Source of the DNA: Alkanindiges illinoisensis
GTDB lineage: Bacteria; Pseudomonadota; Gammaproteobacteria; Pseudomonadales; Moraxellaceae
DNA length: 64,000 nt
NCBI RefSeq assembly: GCF_004377485.1
Contig: NZ_SNTY01000088.1
Location: forward strand, 1 to 64,000
Direction: 5' to 3'
Below, in pieces: positions 42,508-52,043 of the stretch. The notes beneath the pieces were generated by a model. That model was not told where the DNA came from, ran no database searches, and saw nothing but the letters and a program-made list of their open reading frames with translations. Position 1 is the stretch's first letter. Every line of letters begins with the position of its first letter. The translations under genes and the position numbers were made by a program.

Positions 42508-45147
42508 TTAAGTCAACTGAGCAGCACTGATTTTCTTGGTATCAACCTTGCCAGCTTCGGCAGTGTATTCACCCATGCGGTCAAAGTTCATGTAGCGATA
42601 GATTTCGCCAGCCATGCTGTCGATATTCTGCGCATATTCCATGTACTCTGCAACAGTTGGCAGACGACCCAGTACCGCAGCAACAGATGCCAGTTCAGCA
42701 GATGCCAGATACACATTGGCACCCTGACCCAGACGGTTCGGGAAGTTACGGGTTGAAGTTGACACACAAGTGGTGTTTGGTGCGACACGGGCCTGGTTAC
42801 CCATACACAGTGAACAGCCTGGCATTTCAGTACGCGCACCGGCACGACCATAAATGTTGTAGTAGCCTTCTTCCATCAACTGGTGTTCGTCCATACGGGT
42901 TGGCGGTGCCAGCCACAGACGGGTTGATAAAGAACCACCTTCTACTTTTTCCAGCAGCTTACCAGCAGCGCGGAAGTGACCAATGTTAGTCATGCAGGAA
43001 CCGATGAATACTTCATCAATTTTTGCACCAGTCACATCAGACAACAGCTTGGCATCATCTGGATCGTTCGGGCAGCACAATACTGGCTCAGTGATCGTGC
43101 TCAGGTCAATTTCATAAACCTTGGCATATTCAGCATCAGCATCCGCTTTGATCAGGCTTGGGTTATCCAGCCATTTCTGCATGTTTTCAGCACGACGCGC
43201 CAGTGTACGGGCATCGCCATAACCTTCAGCAATCATCCATTTCAACATGGTGATGTTGGAGGTCAAGTATTCAGCAACTGATTTTTCAGAAAGGGTGATC
43301 GAACAGCCAGCAGCAGAACGCTCGGCAGAGGCATCAGACAATTCGAACGCTTGTTCAACAGTCAGGTCGCCTTCATATTCGCTCAGGTCAATCTCAAGGA
43401 TACGACCATTGAAAATGTTCTTCTTGCCTTTCTTCTCAACGGTTAAATCACCCGCCTGAATGGCAACATAAGGAATTGCATGAACCAGGTCACGCAAGGT
43501 GATGCCAGGCTGCATTTTGCCCTTGAATTTCACCAGTACTGATTCAGGCATGTCCAGTGGCATGACGCCAGTCGCAGCAGCAAACGCCACCAGACCAGAA
43601 CCTGCCGGGAAAGAAATACCAATTGGGAAACGGGTGTGAGAGTCACCACCAGTACCAACGGTATCAGGCAACAGCATGCGGTTTAACCAGGAGTGAATGA
43701 TACCGTCGCCTGGACGTAGGCTTACACCACCACGGTTCATGATGAAGTCTGGCAGGGTGTGGTGAGTTACCACGTCAACTGGCTTTGGATAAGCGGCAGT
43801 GTGACAGAAAGACTGCATCACCAGATCAGCAGAGAAACCTAGGCAAGCCAGGTCTTTCAGTTCATCACGGGTCATTGGACCAGTGGTGTCCTGAGAGCCA
43901 ACTGTGGTCATTTTTGGTTCGCAGTAGGTGCCTGGACGTACGCCCTGACCTTCTGGTAAACCACAGGCACGGCCAACCATTTTCTGCGCTTGGGTAAAGC
44001 CCTTGCCTGTATCGGCAGGCTGCTGTGGATGACGGAACAGCGTAGATGGCGCCAGACCTAAAGCTTCACGCGCTTTGGTGGTCAGGCCACGGCCAATGAT
44101 CAGGTTAATACGGCCACCAGCACGAACTTCGTCCAGCAGAACCGGAGTTTTCAACTGGGATTCAGCAATTTGTTCGCCGTTTTTGAACGCAGTAACGGTT
44201 GCAGTGTCTTTGTTGATTTTCAGGGTAACTTCGTCACCCATATTCATGTTGCTAACATCAATCTCAACAGGCAACGCACCGGCATCTTCCATGGTATTGA
44301 AGAAAATCGGCGCAATTTTGCTACCCAGACATACACCGCCGTCTTTCTTGTTCGGAATATGCGGAATGTCATCACCAAAGAACCACAGTACAGAGTTGGT
44401 AGCAGACTTACGGCTAGAACCCGTACCAACCACGTCGCCCACGTAGGCAACCTGATTACCTTTCGCAATCAGTTCCTTGATCTGGCTGATCGGGCCAACT
44501 TCGCCCGGTTTTTCAGGATTGATGCCTTCACGCACGTTTTTCAGCATGGCATTGGCATGCAATGGAATATCCGGGCGTGACCATGCATCCTGTGCAGGCG
44601 ACAAGTCATCGGTATTGGTTTCGCCAGTGACCTTGAAAACAGTAATCTTGATTTCTTCAGCAACATCAGGACGGCTGGTAAACCATTCAGCTTCTGCCCA
44701 TGATTTCAATACGGCCTGAGCATTGGCATTGCCTGCTTTGGCTTTGTCAGCAACATCATGGAATGCATCAAATACCAGCAGGGTTTTCTTCAGTGCTTCA
44801 GCAGCATCTGCACCCAGTTCGCTGTCATCCAGCAAGTCAACCAGTGGCGCAACGTTGTAGCCGCCCAGCATGGTTCCCAACAGGTAAACTGCACGCTTTT
44901 TGGTGACTAACGGAGAAGTCGCCTGACCCTTTGCAACAGCAGCCAAGAAAGCAGCTTTTACATAAGCAGCCTGGTCTACACCAGCAGGAACACGGTTTTC
45001 CAGCAAATCAACCAAAAATGCTTCTTCATGTGCTGGTGGATTTTTTAATAATTCAACCAGTTGAGCAGTTTGAGTTTCGTCCAGCGGCTTTGGCGGGACA
45101 CCCAGTGCAGCACGCTCAGCAACGTGTTGGCGGTAGGCTTCTAGCAC
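42508..45147 (-). CDS. acnB: Aconitate hydratase B
   Basis: Isomerises citrate to isocitrate in the TCA cycle and also acts on 2-methyl-cis-aconitate; the apo-form binds mRNA in E. coli. About 879 residues have the AcnB order: HEAT-like N-terminal domain, swivel domain ('[20 protein letters not shown]'), then the iron-sulfur core with '[20 protein letters not shown]' and the cluster cysteines in '[14 protein letters not shown]' and '[12 protein letters not shown]'. The start is a GTG at 45147: the following '[17 protein letters not shown]' aligns with the E. coli N-terminus, and AGAGGA stands before it. An ATG at 45174 adds nine residues without a good ribosome site. Confidence 0.97.
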   Translation of the reverse strand: MLEAYRQHVAERAALGVPPKPLDETQTAQLVELLKNPPAHEEAFLVDLLENRVPAGVDQAAYVKAAFLAAVAKGQATSPLVTKKRAVYLLGTMLGGYNVAPLVDLLDDSELGADAAEALKKTLLVFDAFHDVADKAKAGNANAQAVLKSWAEAEWFTSRPDVAEEIKITVFKVTGETNTDDLSPAQDAWSRPDIPLHANAMLKNVREGINPEKPGEVGPISQIKELIAKGNQVAYVGDVVGTGSSRKSATNSVLWFFGDDIPHIPNKKDGGVCLGSKIAPIFFNTMEDAGALPVEIDVSNMNMGDEVTLKINKDTATVTAFKNGEQIAESQLKTPVLLDEVRAGGRINLIIGRGLTTKAREALGLAPSTLFRHPQQPADTGKGFTQAQKMVGRACGLPEGQGVRPGTYCEPKMTTVGSQDTTGPMTRDELKDLACLGFSADLVMQSFCHTAAYPKPVDVVTHHTLPDFIMNRGGVSLRPGDGIIHSWLNRMLLPDTVGTGGDSHTRFPIGISFPAGSGLVAFAAATGVMPLDMPESVLVKFKGKMQPGITLRDLVHAIPYVAIQAGDLTVEKKGKKNIFNGRILEIDLSEYEGDLTVEQAFELSDASAERSAAGCSITLSEKSVAEYLTSNITMLKWMIAEGYGDARTLARRAENMQKWLDNPSLIKADADAEYAKVYEIDLSTITEPVLCCPNDPDDAKLLSDVTGAKIDEVFIGSCMTNIGHFRAAGKLLEKVEGGSLSTRLWLAPPTRMDEHQLMEEGYYNIYGRAGARTEMPGCSLCMGNQARVAPNTTCVSTSTRNFPNRLGQGANVYLASAELASVAAVLGRLPTVAEYMEYAQNIDSMAGEIYRYMNFDRMGEYTAEAGKVDTKKISAAQLT

Positions 45148-45780
45148 GGTGTTATTCCTCTTGTGGATGTTCATTGCGCTGTCCTAAACACGCTTGTCTA
45201 GCACACGCAATTATGGATGCGTGGATTTTACTAAATTTCAAGGCAAAAGTTAACGTAACAATGGCAATTGATGCAAATGCTCATTATTTTTTAAATAAAT
45301 GATAGTCTTGGAAACGTAGATATTTTTGTTCGATAATTTTAATACTGAGATTTTGCCCTGCTTAAAGCGCACAAAAGTTGTAGATTCCAATAAGTAGCTA
45401 TTTAAACATAAGATTTTTCAACTAACTATAAACTTTTAAAAGATTAGATCTCTTGCATAAGTTTGGTTTCGACAAGCTCAACCAACGCTGCCTGAGCCTG
45501 TCGAAGGCAAGTTGGTACAACTTATGAAAGAAGTCTATTAGTTAAGCCTTTAGATAAGTGTGAATTTCCTGATCCTCTTTAAGAAACTATAAAAAAGTAA
45601 CTTTTCAGCACATTTTATTCAAACTTTGAGCAACTCATTCTTAATTCTACATTTTGATGCAATATTGCTGGTTGCAAGCATTGCCAGCGATGGTTCATTT
45701 TTTTAGACTGCCTGTTGCTATTGCTATCAACTGCCGTTGCTATTAGATCTCACAACCAAGGAACACACTCAGGTTTAAAT
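45148..45780. other. Non-coding region between acnB and the lipoprotein gene
   Basis: These 633 bases contain copy 1 of the 91-bp mobile repeat (45446-45536) and the divergent promoters of acnB and the lipoprotein gene. Apart from the repeat I see no gene, tRNA or recognisable leader. A short reading frame at 45715 is simply an upstream extension of the lipoprotein gene. Confidence 0.6.
45446..45536 (+). mobile_element. 91-bp MITE-like palindromic repeat, copy 1
   Basis: Starts AGATCTCTTGCATAAGT and ends ACTTATGAAAGAAGTCT, inverted repeats matching at 14 of 17 positions. The inner palindrome TTCGACAAGCTCA/TGAGCCTGTCGAA makes the transcript fold into a long hairpin. It is flanked by a direct ATT duplication (45443-45445 and 45537-45539). 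It differs from copy 3 at two positions and is in the opposite orientation to copies 2 and 3. Confidence 0.85.
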
Positions 45781-47148
45781 ATGAAAAAATTTTATATCCT
45801 TCCGTTGGCATGCGCGATTGCCGCATTAACCGCTTGTAGTCCTGCACCTGTAAAACAAGAAATTATTATTCCGGCCACACCACAGCCTGCACCTCAGCCC
45901 CTGGTATTACGCAAGGTTGAGCCTGAAGCCACCGCACCGCACTATCGTTTGAACCCCCGCAATTATGAACAGCCTTTAAATCCGGTGGTGGTACAACGCA
46001 TTCGTGAAGCCCTGACCCCAAAAATCATTAATCCGGCCACTGGTGAAGTGATAACCCGACTGCCTATACGCCTACCAGATGACCCAGTAGCGCAGACCCA
46101 ACATGTAACGGCCAATCAAGCCACTGCCACTGAACCTGCTGCTACGGGCACAAGCACTGATGCAACAGCACTCACCAATTCGGCGCACACCCAGCAAAAC
46201 CCAGCGAATTCCACTGAATCCAATAATAACAGTGCAACACCAGTCGTTGCAGTGGATGCTAATGGCCTGCCCGTTGCCGAACCACAGGATACCCAGGCAG
46301 CATTATTAAAAATTGACCCGGCACTCAAACTCGATGAACAGGCAGTGGCCAGTCTTGCCGCAAGCCAAAATCAGCCCTCAGTTCCGAACACTCAGCCTGC
46401 CACCGCCTCAGAAGCTAACCCAACAGGCAGTACCTCAACAGACAGTACCCCAGCAGTAAGCACGACAGCATCTGAGCCAGCCATACCCTCTGCTATCCCT
46501 GTACAAACTGTAGCGGATAACACAGCAAGGATTCTGATTCCAATTCATGAGCAGCAGATCACCCAGCCTATTGGCACGCCTCCACCGCGTGACGAAACAC
46601 TGGATGTGTCTGAGATCGACAAGGATCTTACCCTGATTGGTGGTAAAGCCCGTCATTATCCAACTTATTTCAAAGATAAATTTGAGCGCTGGAAGTCTGA
46701 AAAGAAAATCCGCGAAATCACCCAGCGTCTGGATGTGCTGGCGGTAGATCCCCGTGCGTCTTATGAACTGTTGTTACGTGCCATGAAAGCCCATGTACTG
46801 GCACGTAATATGGATGCCGGGCCAGACTCTGCATTCAAGTCAGCAGTTTATTTCCAGCGTTTACTGAAGCTAAAGCCTGCAGATCCCGAAACCAGCTTCT
46901 GGTATGGGTTTTCTTTAGGTGAAGGCGGTGGCTTTAGGGAGTCCATTTCCCATCTGGATACCGCCGTTAAAGCAGACTATCAGGAAGCATATCTGGCACT
47001 GGCACACAGTTACCTGCAAATGGAAGATAAGAAAAATGCACTCACTGTGCTGAATAACTATAAAATCAAATATCCTGATGAAAGCGCAAGAACTGATCAG
47101 CTGATTGCAGAGATTGAGGCAGGCAAGCGTTATTCAATCTGGCAATAA
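45781..47148 (+). CDS. Lipoprotein with low-complexity linker and TPR-like C-terminal domain
   Basis: A 455-residue predicted lipoprotein. The signal peptide ends in the lipobox 'ALTAC' with Cys19. Residues about 25-110 are Pro-rich, and 110-250 is a Thr/Ala/Ser/Asn/Pro-rich, probably disordered linker. The C-terminal 150 residues contain helical repeats ('EAYLALAHSYLQMEDKKNAL' and 'DPETSFWYGFSLGEGGGFRE') like tetratricopeptide repeats. The ATG at 45781 has an AGG site and gives the correct signal peptide; an upstream frame from 45715 does not. Function is unknown. It may bind partners in the periplasm. Confidence 0.75.
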   Translation: MKKFYILPLACAIAALTACSPAPVKQEIIIPATPQPAPQPLVLRKVEPEATAPHYRLNPRNYEQPLNPVVVQRIREALTPKIINPATGEVITRLPIRLPDDPVAQTQHVTANQATATEPAATGTSTDATALTNSAHTQQNPANSTESNNNSATPVVAVDANGLPVAEPQDTQAALLKIDPALKLDEQAVASLAASQNQPSVPNTQPATASEANPTGSTSTDSTPAVSTTASEPAIPSAIPVQTVADNTARILIPIHEQQITQPIGTPPPRDETLDVSEIDKDLTLIGGKARHYPTYFKDKFERWKSEKKIREITQRLDVLAVDPRASYELLLRAMKAHVLARNMDAGPDSAFKSAVYFQRLLKLKPADPETSFWYGFSLGEGGGFRESISHLDTAVKADYQEAYLALAHSYLQMEDKKNALTVLNNYKIKYPDESARTDQLIAEIEAGKRYSIWQ

Positions 47149-47166
47149 ATGACTTTTATCCAGACC

Positions 47167-47193
47167 AAAAAATAGGGCTTAACTGCCCTATTT
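47167..47193. terminator. Bidirectional terminator after the lipoprotein gene
   Basis: AAAATAGGGC and GCCCTATTTT pair around TTAACT with A and T runs on both sides. It lies between convergent genes ending at 47148 and 47216. Confidence 0.88.
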
Positions 47194-47215
47194 TTTATAC
47201 GATATTGATGTGATT

Positions 47216-47563
47216 TTAACGTGTGGCCGGTGAAATATCAGCAATATGCACCTGACCTGTTTTGCGCATGTACAGGCACATTTTTTCCTGAGTGGCTGTG
47301 GCTTTTGGCTGTGAACCAGCAACTGGCTTTAAATGACCCCGTATAATCACAGCCGTATAACCCACCGTATCATCAAACAGGATTGGTTTGGTCGACACCA
47401 CTGCATTCATTAGACCACTGGCGCTGGTGCATTTTTGGCTCACTTTGCGATCATGTTCTGCCCACGCCGCATCCGACGATGCAAAGACTGGCAGGGTTAA
47501 CGCCATAAGCAAGCCTGTAATCGTGGCTGTTTTGATGAGTGATAACTGCTTAAAACCCATCAT
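47216..47563 (-). CDS. Small secreted protein of unknown function
   Basis: The 115-residue protein has an N-terminal signal peptide with the hydrophobic core 'TATITGLLMALTLPVFA' and probable cleavage before 'SSDAAWAEHD'. The mature part is about 87 residues with two cysteines (in 'QKCTSASGL' and 'KMCLYMRK'), which could form a disulfide in the periplasm. A strong AAGGAG site precedes the ATG. I do not recognise a family. The neighbour on the left is a mobile-repeat-flanked region. Confidence 0.7.
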   Translation of the reverse strand: MMGFKQLSLIKTATITGLLMALTLPVFASSDAAWAEHDRKVSQKCTSASGLMNAVVSTKPILFDDTVGYTAVIIRGHLKPVAGSQPKATATQEKMCLYMRKTGQVHIADISPATR

Positions 47564-47629
47564 TGTGCTCCTTAATCCTATAATCTGGACAATTATGCAG
47601 GCTTAACGATCCGGCAATATCAAGGCACT

Positions 47630-47720
47630 ACACTTCTTTCATAAGTTGTACCAACTCGCCTTCGACAGGCTCAGGCAGCGTTGGTTGAGCTTGTCGAAAC
47701 CAGACTTATGCAAAAGATCT
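47630..47720 (-). mobile_element. 91-bp MITE-like palindromic repeat, copy 2
   Basis: Reverse orientation to copy 1, with two base differences from copy 3. Direct ACT duplications flank it (47627-47629 and 47721-47723). It lies between the secreted-protein gene and the GspE-like ATPase gene and does not break a gene. Confidence 0.85.
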
Positions 47721-47853
47721 ACTGTATCAATTAGAGTCATAAAACGTAGTGGGCTGTAAACTAAAACAAGGAAACCTGCACCATAAACCTTAAGCTTAAA
47801 ACCAGTCGCTTATCAGCACTGGTCTGCCGTTGCCGCGTGATTCAATGGGCGAT

Positions 47854-49620
47854 TTAACTCAAGGGAACAACCCGCATGACTTCCTCAAGCGTGGTCATGC
47901 CATCTGCTACTTTTTTTGCACCGGCAAGCCGCAATGGTTGCAAGCCTTCTCGATAGGCCTGTTGCTTGATCTGGTTCAGGTTGGCGCCATCACCCACCAT
48001 CCGTTTCATTTCATTGGTGAGCACCAGAATTTCATACAAACCCATACGCCCTTTGTAGCCTGTACCACGGCAATGCTCACAGCCAACTGCCTGATACACT
48101 TGTGGGGGTGGATTGCTGGTCCAGGGACTGACCAGTTGATTCCAGCTTTCGGGATCGATAGTGGTTGAAGCCTTGCAGTATTCACACAAGGTTCTCACCA
48201 GCCGCTGCGCCATAACGCCCAATATGGTTGCCGCAGTTAGAAATGGCTGCACGCCCAGATCATGCAAACGGGTTAGGCTGGATGGTGCATCATTGGTATG
48301 CAGGGTGGAAAGTACAAGATGACCCGTTAAGGCTGCCTGAATCCCCATATCTGCCGTGTCCTGATCACGAATCTCACCAATCATAATAATGTCGGGATCC
48401 TGACGCATTAATGCACGCACGCCTTCGGCAAAACCTAGGTCAATGCCTGACTGCACCTGCATCTGGTTAAAGCTCGGCTCAATCATCTCAATCGGGTCTT
48501 CAATAGTACAGACGTTGACTTCATCAGTAGCCAGTTGCTTGAGCGTGGAATAAAGCGTGGTGGTTTTGCCTGAACCCGTCGGCCCTGTCACCAGAATAAT
48601 GCCATTGGGATGCGCTGCCATTTGCTTCCACTTGGCAAGGTCTTCCCCGGTTAAGCCCAGTTGTTCAAACGAGCGCACTAGCACTTCCGGGTCAAAAATA
48701 CGCATGACCAGTTTTTCACCAAAGGCGGTTGGCAAAGTAGACAAACGCAGCTCAGTTTCAATCCCTTTAGGCGTGCGGGTTTTTAAACGGCCATCCTGCG
48801 GCTTGCGGCGCTCGGCCACATTCATGCGGCCTAAAATTTTAATGCGTGAAATCACGGCGGTTAAAACGGGCGCTGGCATGTCATAAACCGTATGCAACAC
48901 ACCATCTATACGAAAACGCACCCGCCCCCCTTGCCTACGGGGTTCCAGATGAATATCACTGGCGCGCTGGTCGAAGGCATACTGCAATAGCCAGTCCACA
49001 ATGCGCACAATGTGCTGGTCATTGGCATCAGGATTTTGCACATCACCCAGTTGCAACAAGGCTTCAACACCTTTCGCCGTTGCTTCAGAGCCGCCTGTGC
49101 CTTTTGCCCCGGCAATAGCACGTGTCACCTGATAAAACTCAATCAGATAACGGCTTAATTGTTCAGGGTTTAGCATCACTCGCACAATCTGGCGTGGACG
49201 CACGATATGTGACAAATTTTCCAGCCAGTCATCATAAAAAGGCTGATCACTACCAATAGTAATGGTTTCGCTATCTACGGCCACTGCCAGAATGCGATGA
49301 CGTTCAGCATATTCAAACGACATGATTGCCGTCACCGCAGGCACATTTACCTTTAATGGATCAATACGAACAAATGGAACTTCGGCTTTATCGGCTAACC
49401 ATTGTGACAGCAGCGGCAGTGTGAGCTTTTGTTGAGTAGTGGCATCAGTTAAATCGAAACTGGCGATAAATTGCAGCGGATGCCATTGCAATTGGTCTTT
49501 TCTTCTAGGCGTAGTGGCAATGAGATTAACATCGCGCTGGGAAATTTTGCCATCTTTAAGCAGTGCATCCAGACACCATCTGACATCCACCTGAAACGAA
49601 AAATGATGTTTTTTATTCAA
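47854..49620 (-). CDS. GspE/PilB-family type II/IV secretion ATPase
   Basis: The cytoplasmic hexameric ATPase that powers pseudopilus or pilus assembly. The 588 residues have the N-terminal GspE/PilB domain (about 20-160), 'ASDIHLEPRRQGGRVRFRID', the P-loop 'VTGPTGSGKTTTLYSTLK', the Asp box 'NVCTIEDPIEMIE', Walker B 'DPDIIMIGEIRD', the His box 'LTGHLVLSTLHTNDA' and a zinc site ('CEYC' and 'CEHCRGTGYKGR'). It is likely GspE because the window also has gspH-K, but PilB cannot be excluded without neighbours. It stands alone. Confidence 0.88.
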   Translation of the reverse strand: MNKKHHFSFQVDVRWCLDALLKDGKISQRDVNLIATTPRRKDQLQWHPLQFIASFDLTDATTQQKLTLPLLSQWLADKAEVPFVRIDPLKVNVPAVTAIMSFEYAERHRILAVAVDSETITIGSDQPFYDDWLENLSHIVRPRQIVRVMLNPEQLSRYLIEFYQVTRAIAGAKGTGGSEATAKGVEALLQLGDVQNPDANDQHIVRIVDWLLQYAFDQRASDIHLEPRRQGGRVRFRIDGVLHTVYDMPAPVLTAVISRIKILGRMNVAERRKPQDGRLKTRTPKGIETELRLSTLPTAFGEKLVMRIFDPEVLVRSFEQLGLTGEDLAKWKQMAAHPNGIILVTGPTGSGKTTTLYSTLKQLATDEVNVCTIEDPIEMIEPSFNQMQVQSGIDLGFAEGVRALMRQDPDIIMIGEIRDQDTADMGIQAALTGHLVLSTLHTNDAPSSLTRLHDLGVQPFLTAATILGVMAQRLVRTLCEYCKASTTIDPESWNQLVSPWTSNPPPQVYQAVGCEHCRGTGYKGRMGLYEILVLTNEMKRMVGDGANLNQIKQQAYREGLQPLRLAGAKKVADGMTTLEEVMRVVPLS

Positions 49621-49700
49621 AATGCTCTCCTTGGCAGCAACTGCTTCAATATTGATTTTAAGCCTAAATTTTATGGTTTAGTCTATCGTGTAATTAGGGT

Positions 49701-50429
49701 TTAACGATGAATTTTGGTAAGTGACTCAACGATAACCTGCTGACCTGCTATTCTGAATGTGATATTCACAAAATCATAAGCCATCCCATAAACCCGATTT
49801 GCATCATCCTGATAAGCTGGCCGTGGATCAAGCGCCAACAATTCATTGATTAAACCTTGCTGTTCAGTATCAAACAGTTGCTGTTTAATTAAAGCTTTAG
49901 CTTGCTCACTGGCTTGTATGGTCCAATCAATATCTAGAAGTGCTGGCGCGGCTTGAGCAAAACCACTTTTTGCTTCAGGAATCGCATCGGAATACGCAAT
50001 GTACGGTTTAATGTCGACAATCGGCGTTCCATTGAGTAAATCTGCTCCACGGATCAGCAACTTAGCCTTGCCGTTTTGCCTGATTACTTTCACCAGTTCA
50101 ACCACTGACAATCCCAACTCACTGGGTCGATACATGCTACGGCTGGCAAAAACCCCCAGCTTTTGATTACCACCCAACCGTGGGGGTCGGATTTGTGTAC
50201 GAAATTTTTTAGGACTTTGTGAATCTGCTTTATTTTGATGAAAGCTCCAGATTAGCCATAAATGACTGAATTCATCCAGCCCTTCAAACGCCAGCGCATC
50301 ATCATAAGGTGGATTAAATTCAATAATTGCAGGCACTTGCACCAGATTAGGCTGACGGGGTATTCCAAATTTTTCATGAAAAGGTGAATGCACAATACCA
50401 ATCACTGGTACTGTTAAATCCGACTTCAT
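49701..50429 (-). CDS. trmO: tRNA (N6-threonylcarbamoyladenosine37-N6)-methyltransferase TrmO
   Basis: Methylates t6A37 to m6t6A in tRNA-Thr using S-adenosylmethionine. About 242 residues form the TsaA-like beta-barrel: 'IGIVHSPFHEKFGIPRQPNL', 'FEGLDEFSHLWLIWSFHQN', 'LGVFASRSMYRPSELGLSVV' and 'DIKPYIAYSD'. These are the standard motifs. The ATG at 50429 follows AAGGA. It continues the t6A pathway begun by TsaE. Confidence 0.92.
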   Translation of the reverse strand: MKSDLTVPVIGIVHSPFHEKFGIPRQPNLVQVPAIIEFNPPYDDALAFEGLDEFSHLWLIWSFHQNKADSQSPKKFRTQIRPPRLGGNQKLGVFASRSMYRPSELGLSVVELVKVIRQNGKAKLLIRGADLLNGTPIVDIKPYIAYSDAIPEAKSGFAQAAPALLDIDWTIQASEQAKALIKQQLFDTEQQGLINELLALDPRPAYQDDANRVYGMAYDFVNITFRIAGQQVIVESLTKIHR

Positions 50430-50527
50430 CACTTTTCCTTATAAATAACATTGGATTAATTCAGTTTATAGACAATTGCTTTGCGTTAGAATAGCTCCCT
50501 GTTTTTTATTATATCGATGAGAGCTTC

Positions 50528-51307
50528 ATGGCCGCTTTTAATGTTGAGAAAATTACTCACGTTCACCACTGGAATGACACGCTTTTTAGCTTTAAAACCA
50601 CCCGTGATGTGGCCTTACGCTTTAAAAATGGTCAGTTCGTGATGATTGGTCTGGAAGTCAACGGCAAGCCGCTGATGCGTGCCTACTCCATTGCCAGCGC
50701 CAACTATGAAGAAGAACTGGAATTTTTCTCAATTAAAGTTCAGGACGGCCCATTGACCTCTATTTTGCAGAAAGTTCAGGTTGGTGATGAAATCCTGATT
50801 AGTAAAAAACCAACAGGCACACTGGTTCATGATGACTTATTACCCGGCAAAAACCTGTATTTCCTGTCCAGTGGTACTGGCCTTGCACCATTTTTGGCAT
50901 TAATCCGTGACCCGGAAACTTATGAAAAATATGAAAAAGTGATTCTGGTGCATGGCACGCGTTATGTGAGCGAGCTGGCCTATCAGGATCTGATCTTAAA
51001 CGAATTGCCTAACAATGAATTTTTTGAAGAGTTGGGCATTAAAGACAAGCTGATTTACTACCCAACTGTAACCCGCGAAGAGTTTCATACACAGGGTCGT
51101 GTGACCACGGCAATTGAAACCGGTCAACTATTTGAGAAAATTGGCCTGCCGCGTTTTAATCCGGAAACTGACCGCGCCATGCTGTGTGGTAGCCCTGCGT
51201 TCTTAAAGGATGTCTGCGCACTGCTGGATGCACATGGTATGAAAGAATCACCACGGATGGGCGTGATGGGTGATTATGTGATTGAACGCGCGTTTGTTGA
51301 AAAGTAA
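50528..51307 (+). CDS. fpr: Ferredoxin--NADP(+) reductase
   Basis: An FAD flavoenzyme that moves electrons between NADPH and ferredoxin or flavodoxin, used in iron-sulfur and oxidative-stress metabolism. The 259 residues have the FAD motif 'MRAYSIASANYEEELEFF', 'SSGTGLAPFLALIRD' for NADP, and 'AMLCGSPAFLKDVC'. The C-terminal end 'GDYVIERAFVEK' is typical of bacterial subclass FPR. A terminator follows. It is divergent from trmO. Confidence 0.96.
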   Translation: MAAFNVEKITHVHHWNDTLFSFKTTRDVALRFKNGQFVMIGLEVNGKPLMRAYSIASANYEEELEFFSIKVQDGPLTSILQKVQVGDEILISKKPTGTLVHDDLLPGKNLYFLSSGTGLAPFLALIRDPETYEKYEKVILVHGTRYVSELAYQDLILNELPNNEFFEELGIKDKLIYYPTVTREEFHTQGRVTTAIETGQLFEKIGLPRFNPETDRAMLCGSPAFLKDVCALLDAHGMKESPRMGVMGDYVIERAFVEK

Positions 51308-51332
51308 GTTTTTATTTTTTAGCATATTACTT

Positions 51333-51364
51333 AAAGCAGCCTTTTTAAAAGGCTGTTTTTTTTA
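51333..51364 (+). terminator. Rho-independent terminator after fpr
   Basis: CAGCCTTTT and AAAAGGCTG pair, followed by eight or nine Ts. It lies about 25 bases after the fpr stop. Confidence 0.9.
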
Positions 51365-52043
51365 TGATTATTTGCAGCACTTTTAACTAATGAAATTATG
51401 ATAAAAAAAGATTTCTCTTATATAAAACAAATTTATTCAATAGACTTCTTTCATAAGTTGTACCAACTCGCCTTCGACAGGCTCAGGCAGCGTTGGTTGA
51501 GCTTGTCGAAACCAGACTTATGCAAGAGATCTAATGAGAGAAAAGCTCCCCTATAACCAATTTGCAGTTACTACGGCTTGCCCTGTTTCGATCATCTCGC
51601 CTGAATGATTGTATTTTGCTAGCAAGTTTCTTCTTCAGCAAATTTTAGCCCATGTTTGGCACCAATGCAGGGATAACCTAGAATATGCGTTTGAATACTT
51701 ATACTTAAAATACTTTAAAGACTTCGACACGCTATATTGCGGACAACACTTAAGATGAATCAAAGACATCTTTTCCAATATGTGATGAATATTTTTTAAT
51801 TTAAAATTTTTCTTGAATCTTAAGTGACACATTTATCTATTTTTCTTGCAAAAAATTGCCTTTTGTCACAAATATAAGCTCGAAGTGTATGGCAGGGATT
51901 CGATACATTGAATTTGCATTTTAAGTTCAGTAATGATGCTAACAATCTGACTATCGCTAGATATAACTGCTTATAGTCGTGTTAAAACAGAGCTTTAAAA
52001 AACTGAATTCGTGCAGAACCTGCTTTTTAATCAGGGAATATTA
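51365..52043. other. Non-coding region between fpr and the YdeP-like gene
   Basis: This 679-base stretch holds copy 3 of the 91-bp mobile repeat. The rest is AT-rich, and I see no convincing gene. A 65-codon frame on the minus strand (51635-51832) has an odd composition and no ribosome site. The promoter of the molybdoenzyme operon should lie in the last 200 bases. Confidence 0.5.
51442..51532 (-). mobile_element. 91-bp MITE-like palindromic repeat, copy 3
   Basis: Same orientation as copy 2. Direct AAT duplications flank it (51439-51441 and 51533-51535). The ends read AGACTTCTTTCATAAG and CTTATGCAAGAGATCT. Confidence 0.85.

Noticed and set aside
51635-51832. 65-codon minus-strand frame in the gap before the YdeP-like gene
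   Set aside because: Lys/His/Cys-rich random-looking composition, no ribosome site, no neighbour in operon spacing.
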